In this document: piece after piece, positions 17,755 through 25,917 of the stretch
Position numbering within the stretch: the stretch's first letter is position 1
Layout: each line of letters starts with the position of its first letter
Source: Chloroflexota bacterium
Lineage (GTDB): Bacteria; Chloroflexota; Anaerolineae; Aggregatilineales; Phototrophicaceae
Length of the DNA stretch: 43,757 bases
Direction: 5' to 3'
Assembly: GCA_013388735.1 (NCBI GenBank)
Contig: JACAES010000135.1
Span: forward strand, 1 to 43,757
Program-made: the position numbers and the translations under genes
The notes under the pieces: generated by a model
The model's input: the letters and a program-made list of their open reading frames with translations, nothing else
Told to the model about the DNA's origin: nothing
Databases searched by the model: none

Positions 17755-17843
17755 AAGCCACTATTGTACCGGCGGAAATGTTATATTGACAATCCTACCC
17801 CCATCCACTACAATCTGACTGCCTTCAAACGCACACCAACGTC

Positions 17844-17873
17844 TTGAAGCGCGCCTGCTGAGCATGGTATAAT
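17844..17873 (+). promoter_or_regulatory. Promoter of the tRNA/rpmG/secE/nusG cluster
   Basis: TTGAAG (17844-17849) as -35, an 18-bp spacer and a perfect TATAAT (17868-17873) as -10. The expected start near 17880 is just before the tRNA-Thr gene at 17884. Confidence 0.75.
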
Positions 17874-17883
17874 GCAACCAAGT

Positions 17884-17956
17884 GCCACCATAGCTCAGTT
17901 GGCAGAGCAACCGCCTTGTAAGCGGTCGGTCCTGGGTTCGAGTCCCAGTGGTGGCT
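17884..17956 (+). tRNA. tRNA-Thr (anticodon TGT)
   Basis: A 73-base cloverleaf with acceptor GCCACCA/TGGTGGC, D-arm AGCTCAGTTGGCAGAGC, anticodon stem ACCGC/GCGGT with loop CTTGTAA, and T-arm CCTGGGTTCGAGTCCCAG. CCA is not encoded. Confidence 0.97.
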
Positions 17957-18005
17957 TGTGCATGGTAGCGTGTTATTTAACAGTCGAATACGCAGGTGCG
18001 AATAT

Positions 18006-18407
18006 ATGCTGGAACTGCGAAATCAAAAGAACAGCATCAAGCAAGGTGATGTCGGGGTTGGCGTGGCAATCGCGTGGTTCATGCAGAACGGATACCCTAC
18101 CCTGATGCCTTTAACCGAAAGCCTGCCTTATGATCTCGCAGTAGATATAGAAAATAAGCTGTATCGCGTTCAGGTTCGCACCACTTATCATAAAGATGCG
18201 CGGGGTCATTATAAGGTCAATCTGCGGGTCCTGGGGGGCAATCGTTCGGGATCGGGAAAGACGACACATTTTGATCCATCCAAAGTAGACATCTTATTTG
18301 TAGTAACCGAAAGCGGCGAAAAATATCTGATACCCAGCACAGAAATAGAATGTCGAAGTTACATCACATTGGGTATCGAAAAGTACGCCCGCTATCAGTT
18401 AGTTTGA
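18006..18407 (+). CDS. PD-(D/E)XK nuclease-like protein (I-SspI-type group)
   Basis: A 133-residue protein with the compact layout of the prokaryotic PD-(D/E)XK endonuclease family that includes the tRNA-intron homing enzyme I-SspI. It has an N-terminal helical segment (NQKNSIKQGDVGVGVAIAWF), the GYPTLMP strand, then D43 in PYDLAVD and Q56-V-R58 in YRVQVRTT. Relatives usually have VQVK, so the catalytic lysine position appears to be arginine here, which may reduce or alter activity. It lies between tRNA-Thr and tRNA-Tyr with no intron in either. Its base composition is more AT-rich than its neighbours, suggesting transfer. ATG 18006 is chosen as family similarity begins there; ATG 17958 overlaps the tRNA end region. 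Confidence 0.68.
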   Translation: MLELRNQKNSIKQGDVGVGVAIAWFMQNGYPTLMPLTESLPYDLAVDIENKLYRVQVRTTYHKDARGHYKVNLRVLGGNRSGSGKTTHFDPSKVDILFVVTESGEKYLIPSTEIECRSYITLGIEKYARYQLV

Positions 18408-18418
18408 TTAACAGACAT

Positions 18419-18501
18419 GGGTCCGTGTCCCGAGTGGCAAAGGGGGTGGACTGTAAATCCACTGGCGGAAGCCTTCGGAGGTTCGAGTCCTCCCGGGCCC
18501 A
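18419..18501 (+). tRNA. tRNA-Tyr (anticodon GTA)
   Basis: An 83-base class II tRNA with acceptor GGGTCCG/CGGGCCC (one T-G pair), anticodon stem GTGGA/TCCAC with loop CTGTAAA, a long variable arm (GGCGGAAGCCTTC region) and T-arm GGAGGTTCGAGTCCTCC. It begins 11 bases after the nuclease-like gene. Confidence 0.97.
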
Positions 18502-18523
18502 CTTCAGACCAGGCGTCTGAAAT

Positions 18524-18596
18524 GCCATTGTAGCTCAGTCGGCAGAGCACACCCTTGGTAAGGGTGAGGTCACGGGTTCGAATCCCGTCAATGGCT
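18524..18596 (+). tRNA. tRNA-Thr (anticodon GGT)
   Basis: A 73-base cloverleaf with acceptor GCCATTG/CAATGGC, anticodon stem CACCC/GGGTG with loop TTGGTAA, and T-arm CACGGGTTCGAATCCCGT. It is the second threonine tRNA of the cluster. Confidence 0.97.
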
Positions 18597-18639
18597 TGGT
18601 TGTTCATTCGTAGATGTAAACAGGTAAGGGCGTAAGGGC

Positions 18640-18801
18640 ATGGCGAAAAAAGGCAACCGGGTGCTGGTTAAACTGCGCAGCACCGAAAGCGGCCACATAT
18701 ATTATACGGAAAAGAACCGCCGCAACGATACGGGCCGCCTGGAACTGAAAAAATATGACCCGCTTGTTCGGCGTCATGTCATTTACCGCGAAACCAAGTA
18801 G
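18640..18801 (+). CDS. rpmG: 50S ribosomal protein L33
   Basis: A 53-residue ribosomal large-subunit protein, starting [18 protein letters not shown] and ending [17 protein letters not shown], which matches L33 throughout. It lacks the four zinc-binding cysteines of the C+ form, so it is the zinc-independent C- type. It lies between tRNA-Thr(GGT) and tRNA-Trp, matching the common bacterial order tRNA, rpmG, tRNA-Trp, secE, nusG. Ribosome site: GGTAAGGGCGTAAGGG just upstream of ATG 18640. Confidence 0.96.
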   Translation: MAKKGNRVLVKLRSTESGHIYYTEKNRRNDTGRLELKKYDPLVRRHVIYRETK

Positions 18802-18813
18802 GTCGCGGCTTTT

Positions 18814-18886
18814 AGGGGAGTAGCTCAATTGGCAGAGCAACGGCCTCCAAATCCGTAGGTTCCGGGTTCGATTCCTGGCTCCCCTG
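18814..18886 (+). tRNA. tRNA-Trp (anticodon CCA)
   Basis: A 73-base cloverleaf with acceptor AGGGGAG/CTCCCCT, D-arm AGCTCAATTGGCAGAGC, anticodon loop CTCCAAA (innermost stem pair mismatched) and T-arm CCGGGTTCGATTCCTGG. It sits directly before secE, as in many bacteria. Confidence 0.95.
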
Positions 18887-18898
18887 CTCATTCTGGCG

Positions 18899-18924
18899 AG
18901 ACACCGTCGTTCCTGGCGGTGTCT
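18899..18924 (+). other. Hairpin between tRNA-Trp and secE
   Basis: GACACCG (18900-18906) pairs with CGGTGTC (18917-18923), with an outer A-T pair and a 10-base loop. There is no T-run, so it is more likely an RNA-processing or attenuating element than a full terminator. Confidence 0.4.
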
Positions 18925-18967
18925 TGCATACTAGGCCGAATTCGTTTGTATCAGGGAGAACCAGCGC

Positions 18968-19486
18968 ATGTCTGCTGAGCAAAAGACGCTCAATGATAAT
19001 TCCAAGCGCCGCCGGGGGAGACTCCGCCGCGAGGAACAAGAAGCCCCGGTGCAAAACATCGAGGTGACTGATGATCTGGAAGACGATGAAGATGGCGTTG
19101 AAGAAGCGAATCTGACGCGCGGCGTGACCGAGCGGAAAGGCCGTGCAACCCCTGGACGCCGCACTCAGCAGGTCGAGATCGCTAAAAGCGAAGGTAATAT
19201 CGTCACCCGCCCCCTGCGGGGTATCCGAGAGTATCTGGAGAGCGTCCGCTCGGAAATCCAGAAGGTCGTCTGGCCGAGCCGCGAAGAAGCCCGCCGTTTA
19301 ACCATCATCGTCCTGAGCGTGACCATTGCTTCCGCGCTGGCGCTGGGCATCGTCAGCCTGCTGTTTAACGAGTTGTTCGGGCTTGGGCTTCGCAGTCCGC
19401 TGGTTTTTGGCGTCATATTCGTGCTTATTCTGGGTGCCTTTCTGTACTATCTGCGCCGGAACAGCAGGCAGCCCTCCTCGTTCTGA
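18968..19486 (+). CDS. secE: Preprotein translocase subunit SecE
   Basis: Essential membrane subunit of the SecYEG channel, 172 residues. The conserved SecE core is at the C-terminal half: an amphipathic segment (REYLESVRSEIQKVVWPSREEARRLT, about 86-112), then a helix (about 113-135), and here a second hydrophobic helix (about 143-162). The first 80 residues are a long charged extension (RRRGRLRREEQE, then DDLEDDEDGVEE) beyond the roughly 60-residue minimal bacterial SecE. The gene lies between tRNA-Trp and nusG, its standard place. The start ATG 18968 has GGGAGAA upstream. Confidence 0.94.
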   Translation: MSAEQKTLNDNSKRRRGRLRREEQEAPVQNIEVTDDLEDDEDGVEEANLTRGVTERKGRATPGRRTQQVEIAKSEGNIVTRPLRGIREYLESVRSEIQKVVWPSREEARRLTIIVLSVTIASALALGIVSLLFNELFGLGLRSPLVFGVIFVLILGAFLYYLRRNSRQPSSF

Positions 19487-19549
19487 TGAGTATTGTAAAT
19501 TGGCGGCGGGGCGCGCCGGCGCGCTGTTCGTCATGGGCAGAGAGATAGT

Positions 19550-20218
19550 ATGTTTGACGATTTCGACCCGCGTGAAGATGATACCGATTACGATCCCGAA
19601 CCCGTTTATCTGGACAACGATGAAACGGCAGCGGAAGATGACGACGACAGCATCGGCCCACTCCTGGATGATCTCACTGCTAAAAAGGGCGAGGTTGAAA
19701 AGCTGTGGTACGTAGTGCATTGTTATTCCGGCCAGGAAAACAAAGTGCGTCACTCGATTGAGCAGCGTATCGAAACAATGGGGATGCGCGATAAAATCTT
19801 TGATGTCATCGTCCCGACCGAGGAAGAAATCGAGGTCAAGGATGGCAAGCGGCGCACGGTCGAACGCCGCGTATTTCCGGGTTACATCCTGGTCGAGATG
19901 AAGATGGATGAAGACTCGTGGTACGTGGTGCGGAATACGCCCGGCGTGACCGGCTTTGTCGGCATGGGTAACGATCCGACTCCTCTGCGCGCGGAAGAAG
20001 TCAAGCAGATTATGGATCGCATGTCCGACGATGCGCCGAAGGTTAAGGTCACGTTTAAGGTCGGCCAGAAGGTGCGGATTATTGACGGGCCGTTCAACGA
20101 CTTCATCGGCACGGTGGCCGCGCTTGACCCCGACAAATCCAAAGTGCGCGTGATGGTTAATTTCTTTGGCCGCGATACACCGGTCGAACTTGACTTTCTG
20201 GAAGTCGAGAAGGTGTAA
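19550..20218 (+). CDS. nusG: Transcription termination/antitermination factor NusG
   Basis: A 222-residue transcription elongation factor that binds RNA polymerase and couples to ribosomes or Rho. The NGN domain spans about 48-150 (KLWYVVHCYSGQENKVRHSIEQRI, RVFPGYILVEM, VRNTPGVTGFVG). The KOW domain is at 165-222 (FKVGQKVRIIDGPFNDFIGTVAALD). An N-terminal acidic tail of about 45 residues (many Asp and Glu) precedes the domain. It ends the cluster at a terminator; rplK, usually next, is absent. Confidence 0.96.
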   Translation: MFDDFDPREDDTDYDPEPVYLDNDETAAEDDDDSIGPLLDDLTAKKGEVEKLWYVVHCYSGQENKVRHSIEQRIETMGMRDKIFDVIVPTEEEIEVKDGKRRTVERRVFPGYILVEMKMDEDSWYVVRNTPGVTGFVGMGNDPTPLRAEEVKQIMDRMSDDAPKVKVTFKVGQKVRIIDGPFNDFIGTVAALDPDKSKVRVMVNFFGRDTPVELDFLEVEKV

Positions 20219-20298
20219 TCGGGCCGGGTGTGCCGAAAATCGAGCAGGTTTTCATGCAGGTGGCCTGCCGGTTAAGGCTGTATCGTCCCATGTATAAG

Positions 20299-20329
20299 CG
20301 GCGGCGGTCTGGTCTGCCGCCGATTTTTG
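20299..20329 (+). terminator. Rho-independent terminator after nusG
   Basis: CGGCGGC (20299-20305) pairs with GCCGCCG (20316-20322) around a 10-base loop, followed by ATTTTTG. It separates nusG from the next transcription unit. Confidence 0.82.
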
Positions 20330-20416
20330 TCCCTAATGCCTCCTGTCTTTTTGTGGAAGTCCCCCCCACGTGATTCAAAACCGGCGAGAAGGTCGTTTGT
20401 CTGTACCCAAATATAG

Positions 20417-20422
20417 TATAAT
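20417..20422 (+). promoter_or_regulatory. -10 box giving a probable leaderless transcript
   Basis: A perfect TATAAT at 20417-20422 lies only 9 bases before the ATG at 20432, so transcription should start within a few bases of the start codon. No ribosome site fits between. The -35 is poor (no good match at 16-18 bp). Confidence 0.55.
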
Positions 20423-20431
20423 CGCCAAACT

Positions 20432-20881
20432 ATGCCGGATTATCCTCGTTCAAATGCTGTGAAACCCTGCCGTCCGCGCCGGCTGCTGGCGCTGGCTGTC
20501 CTGCTGGCGATCTTCCAGGCGGGCGCGGCAGGCAGGGCGCTGGGCGTTTCCGAGGCCGCTCGCGTCCCGGTCAGCCTGCCATCCGCGCTGGCGTTCGCCG
20601 GCGGGGCGGTCTGGGCGCTGGTCTGGGTGCTGGTGGCGCTGGCGCTGTGGCGGCGGCAGGCGCGCGCCTGCCGGTATGCCGCCTGGGCCGGGGTTGGTTT
20701 CGCTTTTTACAGTCTGGGCAGGCTGGCCGTCTTCGCGCAGGCCGATTATGATCGCCAGCGCCTGCCGTTTCTGACCATCGCCATTTTTGCTTTTTCGACC
20801 GTTCTGCTGATCTCGATCATTCGTTCTTCAAAAGTACACGCAACGGAGAGCATGGAGCATGGCCGTAAACCCGAAAATTGA
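20432..20881 (+). CDS. Four-helix membrane protein of unknown function
   Basis: A 149-residue protein with predicted membrane helices near residues 18-34, 50-72, 82-100 and 114-130 and an arginine-rich N-terminus (RPRRLL). No known family motif is recognised. The last 23 bases overlap the carboxyltransferase gene, so the two are probably co-transcribed and translationally coupled. Whether it serves the carboxylase is unknown; it may be only a promoter-proximal passenger. Confidence 0.65.
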   Translation: MPDYPRSNAVKPCRPRRLLALAVLLAIFQAGAAGRALGVSEAARVPVSLPSALAFAGGAVWALVWVLVALALWRRQARACRYAAWAGVGFAFYSLGRLAVFAQADYDRQRLPFLTIAIFAFSTVLLISIIRSSKVHATESMEHGRKPEN

Positions 20882-22409
20882 AGAGTTGCGCAACAAGCGC
20901 GCCCTCAGCCGCGCCAAAGGCGGGCCGGAGCGCATCAAAAAGCAGCATGAGGCCGGGCGCAACACCGCTCAGGAACGCCTGGACATCCTGCTTGACCCCG
21001 GCAGTTTTCGTGAACTGGATGCTTTCGTCACCCACCGCTCGCATGATTTTGGGCTGGACAAAAAACAATACCTGGGCGACAGCGTGATTACCGGCTGGGG
21101 GACGATCAACGGTCGGCTGGCATATGTCTATTCGCAGGATTTCACCGTTATCGGCGGTAGCCTGAGCGAAGTCCATGCCCAGAAAATCTGCAAAGTGATG
21201 GAGATGGCGCTCAAAACCGGCGCGCCGGTCATCGGATTGAACGACAGCGGCGGCGCGCGTATTCAGGAAGGTGTTGTCAGTCTGGGCGGATATGCCGACA
21301 TCTTCCTGCGCAACACGCTCGCCAGCGGGGTTGTGCCGCAGATCAGCCTGATTATGGGGCCGTGCGCGGGTGGCGCGGTTTACAGCCCGGCGCTGACCGA
21401 CTTCGTTATCATGGTCAAAGATACCAGCTATATGTACATCACCGGGCCGGACGTAGTGAAGAGCGTGACGCACGAAGAAGTCACGCATGAACAACTGGGC
21501 GGCGCGATGATTCACGCCACCAAGAGCGGCGTCTGTCATCTGGTGGCCGATAGCGAAATGCAGGCGCTTTTGCTGGTGCGGGAGCTGATGAGTTACCTGC
21601 CGCAGAATAACATGGAAGACCCGCCCTTCGTGCCGACCAGTGATGACCCTCTGCGCGCCGATGCGGAGCTGGACACGATTGTGCCGGATAACCCGAACAA
21701 GCCCTATGACATCAAAGAAGTCATCACCCGCGTGATGGACGACGGGGTGTTTTTCGAGATTCATCCGTACTTCGCGGCCAATATCGTGGTCGGTTTTGCG
21801 CGGCTGGGCGGCCACAGCGTGGGCATCGTCGCCAACCAGCCGATGGTGCTGGCGGGCGTGCTGGATATTGACGCCAGCGACAAGGCGGCGCGATTTATCC
21901 GCTTCTGCGATGCCTTCAATATTCCGCTCATTACTTTCGTGGACGTACCCGGTTACATGCCCGGCACGGTGCAGGAATACGGCGGTATCATCCGCGCCGG
22001 CGCGAAGATCGTCTACGCCTACAGCGAGGCAACCGTACCAAAACTGACCGTGACGACGCGCAAATCCTACGGCGGCGCGTACTGCGTGATGAGCAGCAAG
22101 CACCTGCGCGGCGACCTGAACCTGGCCTGGCCGACGGCGGAAATCGCCGTAATGGGGCCGGACGGCGCGGTGAGCATCGTCTTCCGGCGCGAGATTGATG
22201 AGGCCGAAGACCCGGTTTTGCATAAAGCCGAACTGGTGCAGGAATACCGCGACAAGTTTGCCAGCCCTTACGTGGCCGCCCAGCGCGGTTTTATTGATGA
22301 CGTGATCGAACCGCGCGATACACGCGCCCGGCTGATTAACGGCCTAGAAGTGTTCCAGAACAAACGCGACAGCAACCCGGCGCGCAAGCACGGGAATATC
22401 CCGCTGTAG
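20859..22409 (+). CDS. Acyl-CoA carboxylase, carboxyltransferase subunit (PccB/AccD5-like)
   Basis: A 516-residue two-domain carboxyltransferase of the propionyl/acetyl-CoA carboxylase type, which moves the carboxyl group from biotin to acyl-CoA. The N-half includes [23 protein letters not shown] and [13 protein letters not shown]. The C-half includes [23 protein letters not shown] and [17 protein letters not shown], typical oxyanion-hole segments. Residue 409 is Cys in AYCVM, where propionyl-type enzymes have Asp and acetyl-type Ile, so substrate preference is uncertain. It is followed by biotin carboxylase and biotin carrier genes in one operon. The product is malonyl- or methylmalonyl-CoA. 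Confidence 0.94.
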   Translation: MAVNPKIEELRNKRALSRAKGGPERIKKQHEAGRNTAQERLDILLDPGSFRELDAFVTHRSHDFGLDKKQYLGDSVITGWGTINGRLAYVYSQDFTVIGGSLSEVHAQKICKVMEMALKTGAPVIGLNDSGGARIQEGVVSLGGYADIFLRNTLASGVVPQISLIMGPCAGGAVYSPALTDFVIMVKDTSYMYITGPDVVKSVTHEEVTHEQLGGAMIHATKSGVCHLVADSEMQALLLVRELMSYLPQNNMEDPPFVPTSDDPLRADAELDTIVPDNPNKPYDIKEVITRVMDDGVFFEIHPYFAANIVVGFARLGGHSVGIVANQPMVLAGVLDIDASDKAARFIRFCDAFNIPLITFVDVPGYMPGTVQEYGGIIRAGAKIVYAYSEATVPKLTVTTRKSYGGAYCVMSSKHLRGDLNLAWPTAEIAVMGPDGAVSIVFRREIDEAEDPVLHKAELVQEYRDKFASPYVAAQRGFIDDVIEPRDTRARLINGLEVFQNKRDSNPARKHGNIPL

Positions 22410-22430
22410 GCGACACGAGGAAACGACGAC

Positions 22431-23959
<1,529 letters not shown>

Positions 23960-23963
<4 letters not shown>

Positions 23964-24457
23964 AATACCTGACGACCATTAACGACAAAACGTTCGAGAT
24001 TGACATCCAGCGCGACGGCACGCTGCTGGTGAACGGCGAAAAACGCGAGGTGGATTTCCGCGCACTCGGCCCGGCTTTTTATTCGATCATCATCCAGCAT
24101 CTCTCCTATGAACTGGTGATCGAAGAGCGTGAAGGCAACGAGGTCGAGGTCTTTATGCAGGGGCGGCTGTACAATGCCCAGGTGATGGACGAGCGGGCGC
24201 AGCTGATGGCGGCGCGCACGGCGCAGCTGATGGCCGACAGCGGCGATGTTGCCGTCAAAGCGCCCATGCCGGGGCTGGTGGTGGCCGTCCCGGTAGAAGT
24301 CGGGCAGGCGGTCAAGTCCGGGCAGACCGTCGTCATTCTGGAATCCATGAAGATGCAGAACGAACTCAAAGCGCCCCGCGAAGGCACGGTGCAGGCGGTT
24401 CACGTCACGGCGGGGCAGAGTGTCGAACAGAACAAGGTGCTGGTGACGATTGCCTGA
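23960..24457 (+). CDS. Biotin carboxyl carrier subunit of the acyl-CoA carboxylase
   Basis: A 165-residue protein. The C-terminal biotinyl domain (about 95-165) has the canonical motif LESMKMQNEL with biotinylated Lys131 and flanking APMPGLV. The N-terminal region (1-90) is beta-rich (MKYLTTINDKTFEIDIQRDG) and resembles the barrel that joins carrier and catalytic subunits in propionyl-CoA-type carboxylases. The ATG at 23960 overlaps the upstream stop. An ATG at 23924 exists but lies inside the biotin carboxylase gene without a better ribosome site. Confidence 0.93.
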
Positions 24458-25865
24458 TCGCCAAAAGGCCGCTGACGCGACGAGCGTCCCCGGTTTGAAA
24501 TTCGGCTCGCTGCCCTGGATTCGTTACTGGCCCGCGCTGTGGCCGGCGCTGCTGGCGCTCTATGTGCTGGCCGGGGCGCCGCTCGCGCCGTTTCATGGCG
24601 ACGAGTCCACTCTGGTCTACATGAGCCGGGATTACGTGTACCTGTTTTTCGACCACGACCTGGACAAAATCCGCTACAGCGAAACACCCGCCAGCCCAAC
24701 CGAACAGCACCTTCGCCTGCTGAACGGCACGGTTGCCAAATACCTGATCGGGCTGGCCTGGCATATCGGCGGCTTCAGCCCGGCGGACATCAACGAGCAG
24801 TGGGATTGGGGCGCGGACTGGACGTATAACCGGCAGAACGGCCACGCGCCCACGCCGGAACTCCTGCAAACGGTGCGCTGGTCGTCGGCGCTGCTGCTGG
24901 CTGCCGGGGTCGTGCCGGTGTTTTTGCTGGGGTATGCCTTAGGCGGGCGGCGGGTGGCCGTCCTGGCCGGCCTGTATTACGCGCTCAACCCGGCGCTGCT
25001 GCTGAACGGTCGGCGCGCGATGATGGAAGGCGGGCTGACCTTCTTCAGCCTGCTGGCGGCGCTGGCCGGGGTGTGGTTCATTCGGTCGCTAACGCCCGCC
25101 GAAGCCGGCGAAAAACGCCGGGGCTGGCTGCCGGCGCTGGTTCTGGGCGCGGCCAGTGGACTGGCGCTCGCCAGCAAACACACGGCGTTCTTCACGGTGG
25201 CGGCGGTGTTTGCGGCCTGTGGGGGGTATGCTGTTTATCAAGGGGTGAAAAACCCGCGCGGGATGCGCCGGATACGAAATATCGTGTTCCCGCAAATAAT
25301 TTTCGCGGCCGTAACAGCGGCGTCGGTGTTCCTGGCGTTGAATCCGGCCTGGTGGAACGATCCGCTGGCGATGCCGCGCGTGGTGCTGGATTTACGAGTG
25401 GAACTGCTGGATATCCAGGTGCAGACGTTCGGTGGCTACGGCGGTTTTGGGGACATGCTGGGCGGTTTTTTCCGGCAGGTATTCGTCGTGCTGCCGCAGT
25501 ATTACGAAGTCGCCGGTTGGGAGAACTTCATCGGCGATCAAATCGCCCGCTATGAAATGTCGCCCTGGCGCGGGTTGAGCGTCGGCGGGACGCCCATCGG
25601 CGGCGCGGCATTGGCGGCGATAATGATGGTCGGCGTATGGGCGCTGCTGCGTGACCGGCGGCGGGGTCTGTCGGTTCGTCTGGTTGTGGGCGCGTGGACG
25701 GCGAGCGTGGTGGCGGCGACTCTGCTCTTGACGCCGCTGGAATGGCAGCGATACTATCTGCCGGTTTACCCGGCGGTCGGCCTGCTGGCGGCGCTGGGGG
25801 TGGATAACCTTACGGGATGGATATTGAACCGCCAGGACGCCAAGAAAGCCAGGAATGCCAGATAG
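24450..25865 (+). CDS. Integral membrane glycosyltransferase, PMT/GT39-like
   Basis: A 471-residue GT-C-fold protein with about nine or ten membrane helices. It is predicted to use a polyprenyl-phosphate sugar as donor outside the membrane. The acidic pair D51-E52 in PFHGDESTL sits in the first external loop, the usual catalytic position of the dolichyl-phosphate-mannose transferase superfamily. Further landmarks are NRQNGHAPTPELLQTVRWSSALLL and YYALNPALLLNGRRAMMEG. The TTG start at 24450 overlaps the carrier stop by 8 bases. The last residues (RQDAKKARNAR) are encoded by a tandem repeat and are unlikely to be part of the ancestral protein. The acceptor is unknown. Confidence 0.82.
   Translation: MPDRQKAADATSVPGLKFGSLPWIRYWPALWPALLALYVLAGAPLAPFHGDESTLVYMSRDYVYLFFDHDLDKIRYSETPASPTEQHLRLLNGTVAKYLIGLAWHIGGFSPADINEQWDWGADWTYNRQNGHAPTPELLQTVRWSSALLLAAGVVPVFLLGYALGGRRVAVLAGLYYALNPALLLNGRRAMMEGGLTFFSLLAALAGVWFIRSLTPAEAGEKRRGWLPALVLGAASGLALASKHTAFFTVAAVFAACGGYAVYQGVKNPRGMRRIRNIVFPQIIFAAVTAASVFLALNPAWWNDPLAMPRVVLDLRVELLDIQVQTFGGYGGFGDMLGGFFRQVFVVLPQYYEVAGWENFIGDQIARYEMSPWRGLSVGGTPIGGAALAAIMMVGVWALLRDRRRGLSVRLVVGAWTASVVAATLLLTPLEWQRYYLPVYPAVGLLAALGVDNLTGWILNRQDAKKARNAR
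25829..25861 (+). repeat. Nine-base tandem repeat at the end of the glycosyltransferase gene
   Basis: Units CCGCCAGGA, CGCCAAGAA, AGCCAGGAA and TGCCAG (period 9, consensus NGCCARGAA) are in frame and form the final codons of the upstream gene. They give a repetitive basic tail. Confidence 0.75.
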
Positions 25866-25893
25866 GGGACGGGTTTAAAAACCTGCCCCTACT
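25862..25893. repeat. Small palindromic repeat (intergenic copy)
   Basis: An inverted repeat with arms TAGGGGACGGGTTT and AACCTGCCCCTA around a short A-rich centre. It abuts the tandem repeat. A related palindrome lies at 27489-27513. Confidence 0.7.
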
Positions 25894-25917
25894 TACGTGT
25901 GACATCGAGATTTGGTT

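Noticed and set aside
18006-18407. Group I intron in the adjacent tRNA genes
   Set aside because: Both flanking tRNAs fold as continuous genes, so the nuclease-like gene is not intron-encoded here.
20817-22223. 468-residue open frame on the minus strand
   Set aside because: Antisense to the carboxyltransferase gene; no recognisable domain, low-complexity histidine/arginine-rich sequence.
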